Assembly (NCBI GenBank): GCA_031835245.1 | Contig: JAVKOQ010000089.1 | Span: 1 to 64,000 of the forward strand | Direction of reading: 5' to 3' | DNA: 64,000 nucleotides | From: Balamuthia mandrillaris | Taxonomy: Eukaryota > Discosea > Longamoebia > Balamuthiidae | In this document: piece by piece, positions 63,661-64,000 of the stretch | How positions within the stretch are numbered: position 1 is the stretch's first letter | Layout: every line of letters starts with the position of its first letter | Made by a program: the position numbers and the translations under genes | Notes under the pieces: model-generated | Told to the model about the DNA's origin: nothing | The model's database searches: none | Seen by the model: only the letters and a program-made list of their open reading frames with translations

Positions 63661-64000
63661 TTATTGCCAGTAAGCAGACCAACGCTTGAGAGCATCTACT
63701 TCTTCCGCGGATAGTTCGGGATGCCACAGGTCCACTATCAGAACTATCCTGTAGCCCTCTCCCTGATGCCGCACTTGATGCTCGAAGCTATCATCGAATA
63801 GAATGCACTGCCCTTCCTTCCAGCTGCGCGCCTCTCCAGCCACCTCCACGTAACAGTCTTTGGGTGGCACCACCAAACCCAAATGTGCTCTTAGCCTCAA
63901 GTTTGCTGGTCCATAGTGCTGCATTGAGAGAGAGTGAGAGGATGGGAGAATGAGAGAACGCTTCCAAAAGAACAAGGAGGTAAAGAACATACAGGACGAA
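63661..64000 (-). CDS. Aspartyl/asparaginyl beta-hydroxylase domain protein (C-terminal part)
   Basis: Last exon 63918-63661 (TAA at 63661) and the last bases of the preceding exon at the window edge, separated by an intron GTATGT...CAATGCAG. Encoded segments HYGPANLRLRAHLGLVVPPK, SWKEGQCILFDDSFEHQV, YRIVLIVDLWHPELSAEEVD are the core of the ASPH fold: the first His region, the 2-oxoglutarate-binding Arg and the iron-binding His in FEHQV. Fe(II)/2-oxoglutarate hydroxylases of this type modify Asp or Asn in EGF-like or other domains. The N-terminal part is outside the window, so membrane anchoring cannot be judged. Confidence 0.85.
   Translation of the reverse strand, partial: SSCMFFTSLFFWKRSLILPSSHSLSMQHYGPANLRLRAHLGLVVPPKDCYVEVAGEARSWKEGQCILFDDSFEHQVRHQGEGYRIVLIVDLWHPELSAEEVDALKRWSAYWQ

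Overview
The window is nuclear DNA of a eukaryotic microbe, most probably an amoebozoan. Genes carry many short GT-AG introns (about 50-300 nt, often stuffed with pyrimidine microsatellites). The gene set includes a talin, a coactosin-like ADF-H protein, an LRR/GBD-FH3/RasGEF protein and a surface glycoprotein with Dictyostelium CTDC-like cysteine motifs. The balanced base composition argues against Dictyostelium itself; an Acanthamoeba/Balamuthia-like discosean would fit, but the species cannot be fixed from the sequence alone.

Left part (1-14 kb): transposon-rich and decayed. It holds a LINE-type reverse transcriptase fragment, a long inverted repeat, an internally deleted Ty3/gypsy chromovirus whose RT active site is YIDH instead of YIDD, a frameshifted piggyBac-type transposase, a chromovirus fragment at 13.3 kb and a large hexanucleotide satellite. 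Among them lies a single-exon P-loop ATPase with a C-terminal PD-(D/E)XK-like nuclease domain, resembling the NTPase-nuclease proteins of the Crinkler/CR class, interrupted by one in-frame TAA.

Right part (14-64 kb): gene-dense, with intergenic gaps as small as 42-143 bp between converging genes. In order: COG8 (-), a STYXL1-like rhodanese + dead phosphatase (-), a multi-pass membrane protein (-), a small basic protein (+), OSTC (-), a DHX33-like DEAH helicase (+), a three-RRM CELF/ELAV-like protein (+), talin (-), a DH-PH RhoGEF with coiled coil (+), a very large LRR-GBD/FH3-talin-type UBL-RasGEF protein (-), a coactosin-like protein (+), MCM3 (-), a secreted Cys-containing protein (+), DDX18/Has1 (-), a PP2C phosphatase (+), CTP synthase (-), a type I membrane glycoprotein (+), DMAP1/SWC4 (+) and the end of an aspartyl/asparaginyl hydroxylase (-). 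From 25 to 61 kb the strands alternate gene by gene.

The most notable items are (1) a box C/D snoRNA present in two near-identical intronic copies, in the coactosin-like gene and in the DDX18/Has1 gene, both sense to the host and carrying a 16-nt antisense to a conserved 18S rRNA segment; (2) the LRR-GBD/FH3-UBL-RasGEF architecture, with a likely N-myristoylation signal and talin F0/F1-like repeats, close to talin and a RhoGEF; (3) the ATPase-nuclease gene in the transposon region; (4) a 19-nt identical element about 200 bp upstream of two unrelated start codons. Several neighbours share themes (adhesion and actin: talin, RhoGEF, RasGEF, coactosin; ribosome biogenesis: DHX33-like, DDX18, snoRNA), but alternating strands and separate promoters argue against operon-like co-transcription.
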